Shown here one piece after another: positions 32,923-41,541 of a stretch of DNA of 64,000 nt (position 1 is the stretch's first letter; each line of letters opens with the position of its first letter). The stretch covers positions 2,880,023-2,944,022 of the forward strand of contig OY762464.1 of the NCBI GenBank assembly GCA_963665765.1. The letters are read 5' to 3'. The notes below the pieces were generated by a model. It did not search any database. It had not been told where the DNA came from and saw nothing but the letters and a program-made list of their open reading frames with translations. Made by a program: the position numbers and the translations under genes. Source of the stretch: Bin76 sp963665765 (GTDB lineage: Bacteria; Actinomycetota; Acidimicrobiia; Spongiisociales; ZC4RG35).

Positions 32923-34175
32923 TGGCCGCCGAGGAGATGAAACCGCTGGCGGCGGCGCGCCGGGAGGTGCTGTCCGCCCTGGAGTTGCTCCCCATCCTCG
33001 AAATTCCCTTGGACCAGACTCAGGGGCTGGCTCTGGCCTCCGATGTGGTGGCCCCCCACTCTGTGCCACCCTTCGCCAATTCGGCGATGGACGGGTACGC
33101 GGTGCGGGTGGCGGACGTGGAGAACCCCCCGGTGGTGCTGAAGATCACCGAAGATCTCCCCGCCGGGCAGGTGGCCTCCGGTTCGGTCGTTCCGGGCCGG
33201 GTCATCAAGATCATGACCGGGGCGCCCATCCCGCCGGGGGCCGAGGCGGTGGTGAAGGTAGAGGACACCGAAGCGGTGACGGGAGGAAAAGTGCGGATCA
33301 TGTCCTCGGTGCGGATGGGGACGTCGGTGAGACCGGCCGGGGGCGATCTGGAGAAAGGACAGTTGGTGTTGCCCGCCGGCGTCCGGCTGGGGCCCGTTCA
33401 CCTGGGGGTGTTGGCCACCATCGGGGTATCCGCCCCGAAAGTGAGAAAAAGAGCCAAAGTAGCGGTGCTGTCCACCGGCGATGAACTGTTTCCGGTCGAT
33501 CACCCCACCCTTCCCCCCGGTGGCATCCGAGATTCAAACCGTCCTCTTCTGAAGGGGCTTCTTGCCGAATTGGGTGTGGAGATCATCGACATGGGGATCA
33601 TCCCCGACCGGGAGCGCCGGCTGCGCGCCGCGTTGCTGGACGCTTCGGACACCGCCGATGCCATCGTAACTTCCGGAGGCGTTTCCATGGGGGAGTACGA
33701 CCTGGTGAAGCAGGTGCTGTCCAGCCTGGGGAACATCGAATTGTGGAAAGTGGCGATGCAGCCCGCCAAACCTTTCGCCTTCGGTCACATCAACCGGACC
33801 CCGCTGTTCGGATTGCCCGGCAATCCCGTTTCGGCGTTGGTGGCCTACGAGCAATTTGTGCGTCCCTCTCTTCTGAAGATGATGGGGTCCCAGGCGGTGT
33901 ATCGGCCCCGGATTCCGGCCCGGGCCGGGCATGCCTTCCGGACCAACCCTGCTAAGACCGTCTTTGTCCGAGTGGTGGTCAGCCAGGAGGGTGATCGGAT
34001 GGTGGCCCGCTCCTCGGGTGGTCAGGGGTCCAACGTTCTCTCGGCGGCCGCCTCGGCCGTCGGCATGGCTGTGGCGCCGGTCGGAGTGGACTTGATCAGA
34101 GAAGGAGGGCCGGTTGCGGTCGAACTGCTGCGGTCGCCGGAAAGCCGCACCGAGGAGGAGGACACCGATGAGTAG
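32922..34175 (+). CDS. moeA: Molybdopterin molybdenumtransferase MoeA
   Basis: Inserts molybdate into adenylylated molybdopterin. About 417 residues: FANSAMDGYAVR, KIMTGAPIPPGAEAVV, AVLSTGDELFPV, IRDSNRPLL, VTSGGVSMGEYDLVK, FGLPGNPVSALV. Start chosen at 32922 overlapping the plsY stop; followed by moaC with an 8-nt overlap, giving a small molybdenum cofactor unit. The molybdoenzymes served are not in the window. Confidence 0.94.
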   Translation: MAAEEMKPLAAARREVLSALELLPILEIPLDQTQGLALASDVVAPHSVPPFANSAMDGYAVRVADVENPPVVLKITEDLPAGQVASGSVVPGRVIKIMTGAPIPPGAEAVVKVEDTEAVTGGKVRIMSSVRMGTSVRPAGGDLEKGQLVLPAGVRLGPVHLGVLATIGVSAPKVRKRAKVAVLSTGDELFPVDHPTLPPGGIRDSNRPLLKGLLAELGVEIIDMGIIPDRERRLRAALLDASDTADAIVTSGGVSMGEYDLVKQVLSSLGNIELWKVAMQPAKPFAFGHINRTPLFGLPGNPVSALVAYEQFVRPSLLKMMGSQAVYRPRIPARAGHAFRTNPAKTVFVRVVVSQEGDRMVARSSGGQGSNVLSAAASAVGMAVAPVGVDLIREGGPVAVELLRSPESRTEEEDTDE

Positions 34176-34659
34176 GGAGTCTGTCCCCCATCTGAACGAG
34201 CGGGGAGAGATGCACATGGTGGAGGTGGGAGACAAGCCCGAGACGGTCCGCAGAGCAGTGGCCGAGGCCCGGGTGGAGATCAACCCCCCGGCTCGGCGGG
34301 CGATAGTGGCGGGAACGATCCCCAAAGGGGATGTGGGAGCGGTGGCGCGTCTGGCGGGGATCATGGCCGCCAAGCGGACTTCCGACCTCATTCCTCTTTG
34401 CCATCCTCTTCCCCTGTCCGGCATCGAGGTAAACGTCGATCCCTGCGACGGGGGAATGATGATCACCGCCGAAGTTCGCACCACTGCCCGGACCGGGGTG
34501 GAGATGGAGGCGATGCTGGCGGTCTCGGTGGCGGCCCTGGCCGTCTACGACATGGTCAAGAGCCTTGACCGGGGGGTGGCGATCGGCCCGGTGCGGTTGT
34601 TGATGAAGAGCGGCGGCCGGTCCGGGGAGTGGGAGCGAGAAGCAGTCGAATCGAAGTAA
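34168..34659 (+). CDS. moaC: Cyclic pyranopterin monophosphate synthase MoaC
   Basis: Second step of molybdopterin synthesis. 163 residues with the diagnostic AKRTSDLIPLCHPLPLSGIEV and TGVEMEAMLAVSVAALAVYDMVKSLD motifs, including the active-site Lys-containing C-terminus MKSGGRSG. Overlaps moeA. Usual position beside moeA supports the call. Confidence 0.95.
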   Translation: MSRESVPHLNERGEMHMVEVGDKPETVRRAVAEARVEINPPARRAIVAGTIPKGDVGAVARLAGIMAAKRTSDLIPLCHPLPLSGIEVNVDPCDGGMMITAEVRTTARTGVEMEAMLAVSVAALAVYDMVKSLDRGVAIGPVRLLMKSGGRSGEWEREAVESK

Positions 34660-34763
34660 GCACCCGCCCGCCCGGGTAAAACCGCCGGCTGAAAGGGCCT
34701 GAACCGACCCCGATTCGGAACGTGTTCGGGTTTCTCGAAAGGACCCCGAACCGGTCTGCGGGG

Positions 34764-34769
34764 TATAAT
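34764..34769 (+). promoter_or_regulatory. -10 box upstream of small membrane protein gene
   Basis: TATAAT at 34764-34769, 8 nt before the ATG at 34778. Transcription would begin at or within 2 nt of the start codon, so this message is probably leaderless. No clear -35. Confidence 0.5.
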
Positions 34770-34777
34770 GCCCATCA

Positions 34778-35254
34778 ATGGCCGTCCTGATCATCGCCCT
34801 TTTCGTGATCGTTGTGGTGTGGGGCTGGTATCTGGTCCCCAAGAAGACCGGCGCTCACAAATCCTCCACGTTAAATGTTCGGGGGCGGCAGATCACCTCT
34901 CGTAGTCAGAGATCCGCATCCAGGTCGGTGCCCGGTGCAACCGTGGTGCCGGTGGCGGGGGCGGCGAACCCCCGCGTCACACCGGTCCCTGCCCGAGTGG
35001 GGTCAGGAGCCTCCACCCGTCGACGCAGAATCAGAACCGGGTTGGTAATCGCCGTGGTCCTGTCGATCGCGGCCGCCCTGTACACCGGTTCGAGTAACTG
35101 GTGGTGGGTTCATTTGGCGATGGACGCCCTCCTGATCATCTATTACGGGTTGTCGATGCAAATCCGGGAAAACAGGGCCGCCCAAATCGCCCCCACGGTC
35201 TCCCGCTTCCAGGAGGAATCTCGATCAGGTCTTCGGAAGGTGGTGGGTGGCTGA
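34778..35254 (+). CDS. Small membrane protein, unknown
   Basis: 158 residues: N-terminal hydrophobic helix (VLIIALFVIVVVWGWYLV), a basic Ser/Arg/Pro-rich linker of about 60 residues, then two helices (RTGLVIAVVLSIAAALYTG and WVHLAMDALLIIYYGLSM) and a basic tail. No family recognised; the layout recalls actinobacterial proteins tied to cell division or FHA partners, but nothing in the sequence proves it. Leaderless start suggested by the TATAAT just upstream. Confidence 0.65.
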   Translation: MAVLIIALFVIVVVWGWYLVPKKTGAHKSSTLNVRGRQITSRSQRSASRSVPGATVVPVAGAANPRVTPVPARVGSGASTRRRRIRTGLVIAVVLSIAAALYTGSSNWWWVHLAMDALLIIYYGLSMQIRENRAAQIAPTVSRFQEESRSGLRKVVGG

Positions 35255-35299
35255 ACCACCCGATGAGAATAAGATCTGCCTGGTAAACTTCGTCGGCGC

Positions 35300-35376
35300 G
35301 GGGGTGTAGCTCAGCCTGGCAGAGCACTTCGTTCGCAACGAAGGGGCCACGGGTTCAAATCCCGTCACCTCCACCA
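35300..35376 (+). tRNA. tRNA-Ala (anticodon CGC), island insertion site
   Basis: Acceptor GGGGGTG pairs with CACCTCC and includes the G3-U70 pair that marks alanine tRNAs. Anticodon stem CTTCG/CGAAG with loop TTCGCAA (anticodon CGC), T loop GGTTCAAATCC, encoded CCA at 35374-35376. Reads GCG. A tyrosine-integrase remnant begins 175 nt downstream, so its 3' end is the likely attachment site. Confidence 0.95.
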
Positions 35377-35551
35377 TTCACCGGTTTTGCCTGTTTCCTT
35401 TCTCAAGGGTTCTAACGGTTTCCTGAGGTTTCACACATCGCTGTTATCCCAGGTAGATAGCCATAATCTTACGGCAAGGCGTGGAGGATGTGGCTGTCCG
35501 TAAAGGTTCTTGACTTTCCCTCGGGTTGCTAGTGCTCAAGAAAGGCAAATA

Positions 35552-36683
35552 ATGGCGAAACTCAACGCCCAGCGGGTCCGCTCACTGAAAGAACCCAAGA
35601 AATATGGAGATCAACGTGGTCTGATGTTGCGGGTCACACCAACCGGATCAAAGCAATGGGTATGGCGAGGGACCATTCGAGGCAGACGCCGAGACCTCGG
35701 CCTCGGCGGGTTTCCATACGTCACCCTCCGGGAAGCCCGCACCAAGGCGTTCGAGTATCGAAGGATCGCCCGCCAGGGCGGCGATCCCACCGCCGGTCGG
35801 TCCACTGTGCCAACATTCCGAGAAGCCACCGAGAAGGTCATCCAACTTTATGCTCCCAAGTGGAAGCCGGGAGGCCTCTCCGAAAAGCACTGGCGTTCAA
35901 CACTCGAGGCGTATGCCTTTCCCCATCTGGGGGATGTGGCTGTCAACCAGATCACGGGGCGCGGATGTGATGGCTTGTCTTGCTCCGATCTGGAACCGCA
36001 AAGAGGAAACCGCCCGGTGAGTCCTCCAGCGAGTCTCGGCTGTCATGCGCTGGGCAGTAGCGCAGGGTTTCAGAGAAGACAACCCGGCGGACCGGAGGAT
36101 CAAAGCAGCCCTGGGTAGCAACAGCGCGAAGGCGCAACATTTCAAAGCACTTCATCACAGCGAGGTTGCCCAGGCATTAGCCACCATCCGAGCCACCAAC
36201 GCGTGGAAAGCCACGATCCTATGTTTCGAGTTCCTGACACTGTGTGCTGTGCGAAGCGGTGAAGCCAGACTCGCGACCTGGGAAGAGATCGACCTCAACA
36301 CTGCAACCTGGACCATTTCCGCTACTCGGACCAAGACCAGCAAACCCCACCGGGTGCCCCTGAGCACACCAGCGCTAGCTGTCCTCGACCAGGCGAGGGA
36401 ACAAACCGGCGGCGTGGGGCTGATCTTCCCATCACCGAGAGGAAGACCTCTCTCAAATGCCACCATGAGCAAACTCTGCAACGAGAACAACATCGGATGC
36501 GTGCCCCACGGAATGAGATCATCGTTTCGCGACTGGTGCGGAGAGACCGGTGTCTCCCGCGAACTAGCTGAAGCAGCACTAGCTCACACAGTCAAAGGTG
36601 TCGAAGGAGCCTACGCTCGAAGTGACCTCCTTGAAAGACGCCGGGAACTGATGGAGAGATGGGGTCACTACCTACAAACCTGA
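35552..36683 (+). pseudogene. P4-type tyrosine integrase, inactivated
   Basis: Starts MAKLNAQRVRSLKEPKKYGDQ with the N-terminal DUF4102-like arm-binding domain (LMLRVTPTGSKQWVWRG; DLGLGGFPYVTLREAR). One extra base near 35955-35960 shifts the frame, and a TGA at 36018-36020 interrupts the restored frame where CGA would read Arg. Beyond it the catalytic domain is intact: Arg in LCAVRSGEARLATW, Lys in TKTSKPHRVPL, HGMR, His in ALAHTVKG and the Tyr in GAYARSDLLERR. It points away from tRNA-Ala in the typical integrase position. It should be inactive unless both lesions are sequencing errors. Confidence 0.88.
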
Positions 36684-36845
36684 AAGACTCCGGTGTTGCA
36701 GCTATAACGCACTGGACGAAGTTGCAACCCCTACAGAGGTGGGTTTGTGGAGAATGAAAGTTGGTGCCCTGACGGGCGATGTGTCAGGAGATGCCATTAA
36801 AACCATCAAACCAGGCCGCTGATCTATTCTCTCTCCGCGCCTCCT

Positions 36846-37157
36846 TCACAGGTTCTGCGCATAGGCCTCCACCAAGGAGAGGTGCTTCTCCCTCATTAGA
36901 TACTCTGTGTCACTGAGCAGACTGGGGAGGTCTTCAGCCCGGTTAGCGGCTCTTACCATCGCCTCGGCGATCCGCCGATGTGGTGACAAATGGATATATC
37001 TTTGCAACGCTTTCACAAACGCTGCCCAAGCGTATCCATCCTCTACAGCGAGAAAGCAAATGTCAACGAAGATCTCTCTGAACCGCCGATATAGCTGTTG
37101 ATCGGCCTCGGCCTCTTGATCACCAGTAGCTTGCTCAATCACCTTACGAGTTTCGTC
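36846..37157 (-). pseudogene. C-terminal part of an IS-interrupted gene
   Basis: A frame of about 104 codons open to the edge of the IS3-family element. It encodes a helical soluble tail (RRFREIFVDICFLAVEDGYAWA; LSLVEAYAQNL) and has no good start of its own; a GTG at 37142 exists but the frame continues upstream through K-R-T-E-D codons to the IS end. Joining it at the 4-bp target duplication to the frame ending at 38402 gives one uninterrupted protein (reading WSD then ETRKVIEQ) of about 228 residues. Function unknown. Confidence 0.75.
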
Positions 37158-37158
37158 A

Positions 37159-37182
37159 TGACCTTCCCCCCGTATCGTGGAG
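37159..37182. repeat. IS3-family left terminal inverted repeat
   Basis: TGACCTTCCCCCC followed by GTATCGTGGAG. The complement of the right end reads TGAGCTTCCCCCC then AGATCGTGGAG, so 21 of 24 positions agree. Confidence 0.9.
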
Positions 37183-37204
37183 ACATGCTCTTAGAGGAGG
37201 AGCC

Positions 37205-37496
37205 ATGCCTGAGATACGAAGAAGATACGATCCGGAGTTTCGGTCCGGGGCGGTGCGCATTGTGTTGGAGACCGGGAAACCGATTGCCCAGGTGGCCCGG
37301 GATCTCGGGTGTTCATGCGGGCACTTTGGGCAACTGGTTGAAGAAGGAACGCCTCGACCGTCACGACAATGGGCAGTTGGACGAGGACAGCATGGCCGAG
37401 CTGGTCCGCTTGCGGAAAGAGGTGGCGGAGTTGCGTATGGAGCGTGATGTGCTCAAACGATCCGTGGTCCTGTGGGTAAAGGAGGCGACGCGATGA
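37205..37496 (+). pseudogene. IS3-family transposase OrfA, frameshifted
   Basis: AGGAGG precedes the ATG at 37205. The helix-turn-helix start reads MPEIRRRYDPEFRSGAVRIV and GKPIAQVARDLG; the frame is then displaced by one extra base near 37308-37311 (GGGTGTT where GGGGTT or GGGTT is expected). The rest of OrfA, HAGTLGNWLKKE and the leucine-zipper-like SMAELVRLRKEVAELRMERD, follows in the other frame to a stop at 37496. OrfA would normally bind the IS ends. If the extra base is real, the element cannot make full OrfA. Confidence 0.82.
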
Positions 37497-38371
37497 GCGT
37501 GGTGTCGCATATCGCCGCCCAGAGGACCGACCATGGAGTTCCCCACGCCATGTCCTGTCGGCTGCTGGGTATCAGTGAGTCGTGGTTCTACAAGTGGCGC
37601 AACCGCCAACCCACCACTACGGAACGCCGCCGGAAAGAGCTGGACCTCAAGGTCCGGATCGTGTTCGAGACGTCGGGGCGAACCTACGGTTCCCCCCGAG
37701 TACGTGCCCAACTTCGGGCCGACGGCGAACAGGTCTCGAAAAAGACCGTCGCCGCGTCCATGGCCCGCCAAGGGCTGGTAGCACGCCCCAAACGGCGTCG
37801 CAGAAGCCTGACCAGACCCGATAAGAGCATCCCGCCCGCGCCCGATTTGGTCCGCCGTGATTTCACCGCCGACCGCCCCGACCACAAATGGTGTGGAGAC
37901 TTCAAACACATCCCCACCCAGCAAGGCCCCGTCTACCTCGCCACCGTCGAGGACCTGTACTCCCGGCGCATGCTCGGGTTCGCTCTCAGTGACACCTATC
38001 CCACCGCCCGGCTGGCCCAAGCCGCTATCAACATGGCAGTGGCCACCCGCGGCGGTGACGTCCAGGGGGTGATCTTTCACACCGACCGCGGTTCCCAATA
38101 CACCGCCGACGCGTTCGTCAAGGCCTGCCGTCGGCTGGGGATCGTCCAGTCGATGGGAAGAGTAGGCTCAGCGTTAGACAACGCCCCCGCCGAGTCGTTC
38201 TTCTCCACCCTGCAAACCGAACGCCTCGCAGACCGCCAATACGAGACCAAAACCCAAGCCAGACGAGACATCGCCAACTGGATCCACACCTGGTACAACC
38301 GACACCGACTCCACTCCACCCTCAACATGACCAGCCCCATCAACTACGAAAACACCCGCCAAACAACCTGA
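37493..38371 (+). CDS. IS3-family transposase OrfB (rve integrase core)
   Basis: Starts by ATGA overlap with orfA; a GTG at 37472 is an alternative. 292 residues with an HTH_21 region (RTYGSPRVRAQLR) and the DDE catalytic triad Asp136 (CGDFKHI), Asp198 (FHTDRGSQYT) and Glu234 (NAPAESFFSTLQTE), with 35 residues between the last two as expected. Ends HRLHSTLNMTSPINYE. Appears intact. Catalyses strand transfer as OrfAB or with OrfA. Confidence 0.92.
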   Translation: MSVVSHIAAQRTDHGVPHAMSCRLLGISESWFYKWRNRQPTTTERRRKELDLKVRIVFETSGRTYGSPRVRAQLRADGEQVSKKTVAASMARQGLVARPKRRRRSLTRPDKSIPPAPDLVRRDFTADRPDHKWCGDFKHIPTQQGPVYLATVEDLYSRRMLGFALSDTYPTARLAQAAINMAVATRGGDVQGVIFHTDRGSQYTADAFVKACRRLGIVQSMGRVGSALDNAPAESFFSTLQTERLADRQYETKTQARRDIANWIHTWYNRHRLHSTLNMTSPINYENTRQTT

Positions 38372-38377
38372 CCAACC

Positions 38378-38401
38378 CTCCACGATCTGGGGGGAAGCTC
38401 A
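38378..38401. repeat. IS3-family right terminal inverted repeat
   Basis: Right end of the element, ending in TCA on the plus strand. Directly followed by the GTCA target duplication. Confidence 0.9.
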
Positions 38402-38779
38402 GTCACTCCACAACTGGTCGACGGCATCCATCCAATAGTCCCTGTCTAGCCGCTCCCTCACTAAACGTTCCATTTCGTTCGCCAGCTTGGTCCGCTCTTT
38501 CTCCAGTTCGCTCCGGTCCGCATCCAACTGGTAGTCATGCTTGGCCCGCGCCGCCGACAACCCCTTTTCCTGCTTGCGTTTCCGCGTCCTGCTTTGGAGT
38601 CCATATACAGCCCACAAGATGGTGGAACCTATCCATAGCACAATCCAGACGCCGAGAAGAATCGCCCGCTCTATCGACATCTTGCCCTCCGGGACCACAT
38701 AAAGGGCGATGATCACGACGCTCGACAGCAGTGAGAAGACGGCTGCCATCCCAGCGAGTAGCGACCAATTGAACCTCAT
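38402..38779 (-). pseudogene. N-terminal part of an IS-interrupted membrane/coiled-coil gene
   Basis: Starts MRFNWSLLAGMAAVFSLLSSVV: two hydrophobic segments (about residues 7-29 and 38-62), then a charged coiled-coil (SRTRKRKQEKGLSAARAKHD, DRSELEKERTKLANEMERLVRERLD) to WMDAVDQLWSD. The stop used now (38399) is made by the IS end. Reading through the target site restores the frame to the piece at 36846-37157. The intact protein would be a two-helix membrane anchor with a cytoplasmic coiled coil and helical tail; no known family recognised. Confidence 0.75.
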
Positions 38780-39308
38780 AGTGTCGCCACCGGCAGGCGC
38801 CGGTTGGCGGGCAACACTGCTACCCTGCTCATTTCTGACTGTTCCTCCCTTCGGTCAGTAAAATAGTGGTGTCTCATGCATTAAGGCTAACCTCGAAATC
38901 CCAGCTAGTCGGGGATTGGCCTCCCGGGCCTTTGTCCGGTGCATTAGCAGAATGTGGATTGACCCGCCGACACAATGAACTAAGGCGAGCTGTTACATGA
39001 AGGCCAAGGCTCGTGTGCTCGCTCGATCCGCGACACTGGACGTAGCGCCGAATGATGGAATCGATCCAGAGTTTCTGGTTCGGCGGAGCTAAGGGGCTAA
39101 ATGTGCCTTTAAGGAGGACTTGCCCTTTTAGTGCCCGTAATAGATGCTAAGGTGCACACTGATGACTCGGTGCATCGTTAATGCTTAAATGGGGCATCGG
39201 AATCATGGGGGAGGGATGCTCGCGGGGAGTTTCGACCCTTCGCGTGCTTGGGAGTCGGTTTTTGGTGTGGGTGGTTCGGGGCGATGCTAATAGCAGTCCC
39301 CGGGCGGC
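38780..39308. other. Gene-free stretch in the island
   Basis: About 530 nt without a convincing gene on either strand; lower GC than the chromosome. A 31-codon frame at 38997-39092 (ATG to TAA) exists but has no ribosome site or recognisable similarity. Probably decayed DNA beside the ISL3 remnant. Confidence 0.5.
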
Positions 39309-39509
39309 CTAGTTGTGTAGGGTTGGTGAACCCGTGTGCGGTTCTGCGAGGGTCTGGATCAGGTTGTTGATCCCTTCGAGAGGTCGGTTGGGGCGGCGGT
39401 TGTGATGCCAGGGGAGGATCTCATCTGGACAGTTCAAAATGGTGTCCACGGCGGGTGTGGCACTCAGGCATCCGGCCGGTGTGATGCAACCGGATCGGCA
39501 TAACATCAC
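39295..39509 (-). pseudogene. ISL3-family transposase C-terminal remnant
   Basis: Only the end of the transposase remains: EILPWHHNRRPNRPLEGINNL and IQTL match the ISL3 C-terminal W-H-x(6)-N-x-P-x-E-[GA]-x-N-x-L-[IV] pattern. The next base shift to a second frame gives RRTAHGFTNPTQLGRP, which continues the family pattern (the GFxNxxxxRxR segment). So the fragment is both truncated and frameshifted. No inverted ends can be assigned with certainty. Confidence 0.7.
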
Positions 39510-39514
39510 TCACT

Positions 39515-39569
39515 TGAGGCCTCCTGGATAGGCGATTTCGTTTTCACCACCTATTCCAGCGAGGCCTCA
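39515..39569. repeat. Imperfect long inverted repeat
   Basis: TGAGGCCTC (39515-39523) is the complement of GAGGCCTCA (39561-39569); just inside, CTGGATAGG pairs with CCTATTCCAG with a one-base bulge. Together about 18 paired bases around an 17-nt loop. It may be an old IS end or a terminator between the ISL3 remnant and the DUF262 gene. Confidence 0.55.
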
Positions 39570-39702
39570 ACCCCTAACCAAGGACCCCTTCCCTAACCCG
39601 TTGCCCCACAAAAACGCGCAGCCTCGAGATGTTATCCCAGGTCAAAGTACAGTAGATAAACTGGAAGTGTCACTTCTGTTGTCAGCTAGGGGGATGCTCT
39701 TC

Positions 39703-41427
39703 CTAACCGTTCCACTCCTCACCACTACACAGTTTCTCGACAATGTCGTGGACTGCCGCGGCGCGGGCACGTATGAAGGCGTCATAATCTGACCTGATCC
39801 TTCTCGATCGTGCCGCTTCATCATCAATGTTGGAGTAACCACCGACATTGAGCTTCTCGAATGGAATGATGTGCGACCTCAGTCGTCTGCGGATCTGATC
39901 CTTGCCTAAACTGGCCCGCTTGACACGCTCTTGTAGGTAGGCCACTGGTTCTTTAGCAGAGATGTTTCTATTGGTGTTCCAGGTGACGAGGGCACAGTTC
40001 AAAGCAAGATTGACATGTGATTTTTCAATAGCATTGCCCGTCTTCAGCAGGGCAACGGGAAACAAATGGTGGTACTCCCTATGGGCTAAGGACTCCCGAG
40101 TGGCGCGTGTACCGTCGGCGAAGTCTTTGCCTCCTCCTCTGAGGGAGACAGCGAGGATTCCACGTGCAAGTGTGTTACGCAGCCGTGGCCATGGAGCCCT
40201 CTCCAGTTCTTCGATCTCGGCCAGCGGGTACCTACCCTCGTCTAGCACTGGGACTGGGGCAGCCACCTTCCCTTCCACGAGCCGAGCCCTTATACCGCGG
40301 TAATCTTGGAGAGCCGCCGTTGCCGCTGACCGGTCGTACCTTTCTGTGAAGAACGAGCGCCAAAGGTATTGGCGCAGCAACGTACGTGCTTTACCGTGGG
40401 CGTCGAGCGACTGGGGCATCTGGCTCCAGATGGAGGCAAGGACCGGCACAACGGCGACCGTAGGCAAACGATCCCGGTCGAAGATGTGTTCCTCCTCCAG
40501 AAAACCGATCGCGCCGCGGATGCCTCTCTCGATCGCCCCCCACTCCGTTGAGAGTCGCGGCAAATCCAATACAAGAAACGACGACTCTGTGGGAGGCCGA
40601 TCCTCCCGGAGCGCCGCAACCCGCAGAACAAGATCTGGGACCTGGACGTACCGTTCCGCGTCCGGGACAGCTGAACGCAATGAACCTTCGAGTTCATGAA
40701 GCGACTGCCCTGTAGCTGCCTCCATCTGGGCGACGACAATATCAAAAGCGGAAAGCCGAACGGCCGAGGTGTTCATTTTGATGAACACGTCGATTGCTTC
40801 CTCAGGAGGAGTCTTGACCGGAAGTTCCAAATAGGGCAGATTCGCCTCTCTTACCGCGGTTTGGAGTGGAGCGATCAGATCTTGGGTGTCCCGGCTCTCT
40901 TCAATGGAATCAGTAGCGTTGTCACACCAACTGCGGATCTTCTGACTGGTTGTCTTGGGGTTTAACAGGGCCATGGGAACCAAACCACGGCTCAACACCT
41001 TCTTTGGCTGATCGGCCCATAGAGGGTAGCGTCGGCCGTTCCTCATCCACCGACTGAAGCTTCTTACCAGGGAGAAATCCTCGGCGTCGGGATTCAAGAC
41101 AGCAAAGTAACTCCTGTTGCTGTATCCGTCGTTGAGGGCCTTCCAAATTGTGGTCAGGCGCTGCTGTCCATCGAGCAGATGCTCCGTTGTCCGCTCAGTC
41201 GGTTCAGGGGCTCCTTCCAAAATGCGGCACACAAACGGTTCTGTGTCTCCAATGGCCAGAACTAAAGCGGCTCCAATTGGTCTCCCACGCAAAACCGAGT
41301 CGAGAAGAGTGACGGCTTCACCATGGCTCCAACTCTCATAACGCTGGAACCTTGGCAACACCAACTGCCCCGTACGAACCCGGCCCAACCAATCAGGAAG
41401 ACGCCGGTTTCTAGCTTCCATTCCCAT
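39703..41427 (-). CDS. DUF262/HNH protein, possible type IV restriction-like nuclease
   Basis: 574 residues. N-terminal DUF262 (ParB/sulfiredoxin-like NTP-binding) with QLVLPRFQRYESW and HLLDGQQRLTTIW (the DGQQR signature), a long helical middle, and a C-terminal HNH-like region HREYHHLFPVALLK followed by NLALNCALVTWNTNRNISAKEP. DUF262 plus a C-terminal HNH/DUF1524 domain is the arrangement of GmrSD-type enzymes that cut modified phage DNA; a single-chain form is common in islands. The start at 41427 has GAGGAG upstream. Stands alone. Whether it is a defence nuclease is inference from family and location. Confidence 0.82.
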   Translation of the reverse strand: MGMEARNRRLPDWLGRVRTGQLVLPRFQRYESWSHGEAVTLLDSVLRGRPIGAALVLAIGDTEPFVCRILEGAPEPTERTTEHLLDGQQRLTTIWKALNDGYSNRSYFAVLNPDAEDFSLVRSFSRWMRNGRRYPLWADQPKKVLSRGLVPMALLNPKTTSQKIRSWCDNATDSIEESRDTQDLIAPLQTAVREANLPYLELPVKTPPEEAIDVFIKMNTSAVRLSAFDIVVAQMEAATGQSLHELEGSLRSAVPDAERYVQVPDLVLRVAALREDRPPTESSFLVLDLPRLSTEWGAIERGIRGAIGFLEEEHIFDRDRLPTVAVVPVLASIWSQMPQSLDAHGKARTLLRQYLWRSFFTERYDRSAATAALQDYRGIRARLVEGKVAAPVPVLDEGRYPLAEIEELERAPWPRLRNTLARGILAVSLRGGGKDFADGTRATRESLAHREYHHLFPVALLKTGNAIEKSHVNLALNCALVTWNTNRNISAKEPVAYLQERVKRASLGKDQIRRRLRSHIIPFEKLNVGGYSNIDDEAARSRRIRSDYDAFIRARAAAVHDIVEKLCSGEEWNG

Positions 41428-41541
41428 CGATCCCGCTCCTCTAGTACAGGTTGGAGTTACACGCCAGACACAGACTACACAAGACCGCCCACTGTAGGTC
41501 ATCCTTTGACGAGATGAGCAGCGTAGAGGCGGGGGTTGCGG

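Larger units (their letters stand above)
37159..38401 (+). mobile_element. IS3-family insertion sequence, 1243 bp
   Basis: Bounded by 24-bp inverted ends (37159-37182 and 38378-38401) that match at 21 of 24 positions and begin TGA. It is flanked by a perfect 4-bp duplication GTCA at 37155-37158 and 38402-38405. Contains orfA (frameshifted) and an intact orfB with a DDE integrase core. The clean duplication indicates a fairly recent insertion. It interrupts a minus-strand gene. Confidence 0.93.

Noticed and set aside
38997..39092. 31-codon frame MKAKARVLARSATLDV... in the island gap.
   Set aside because: No ribosome site, no coding bias and no recognisable family.
35442..39642. 13-bp direct repeat TGTTATCCCAGGT at 35442 and 39630.
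   Set aside because: A match of this length is expected by chance many times in 64 kb, and it does not coincide with an element end.
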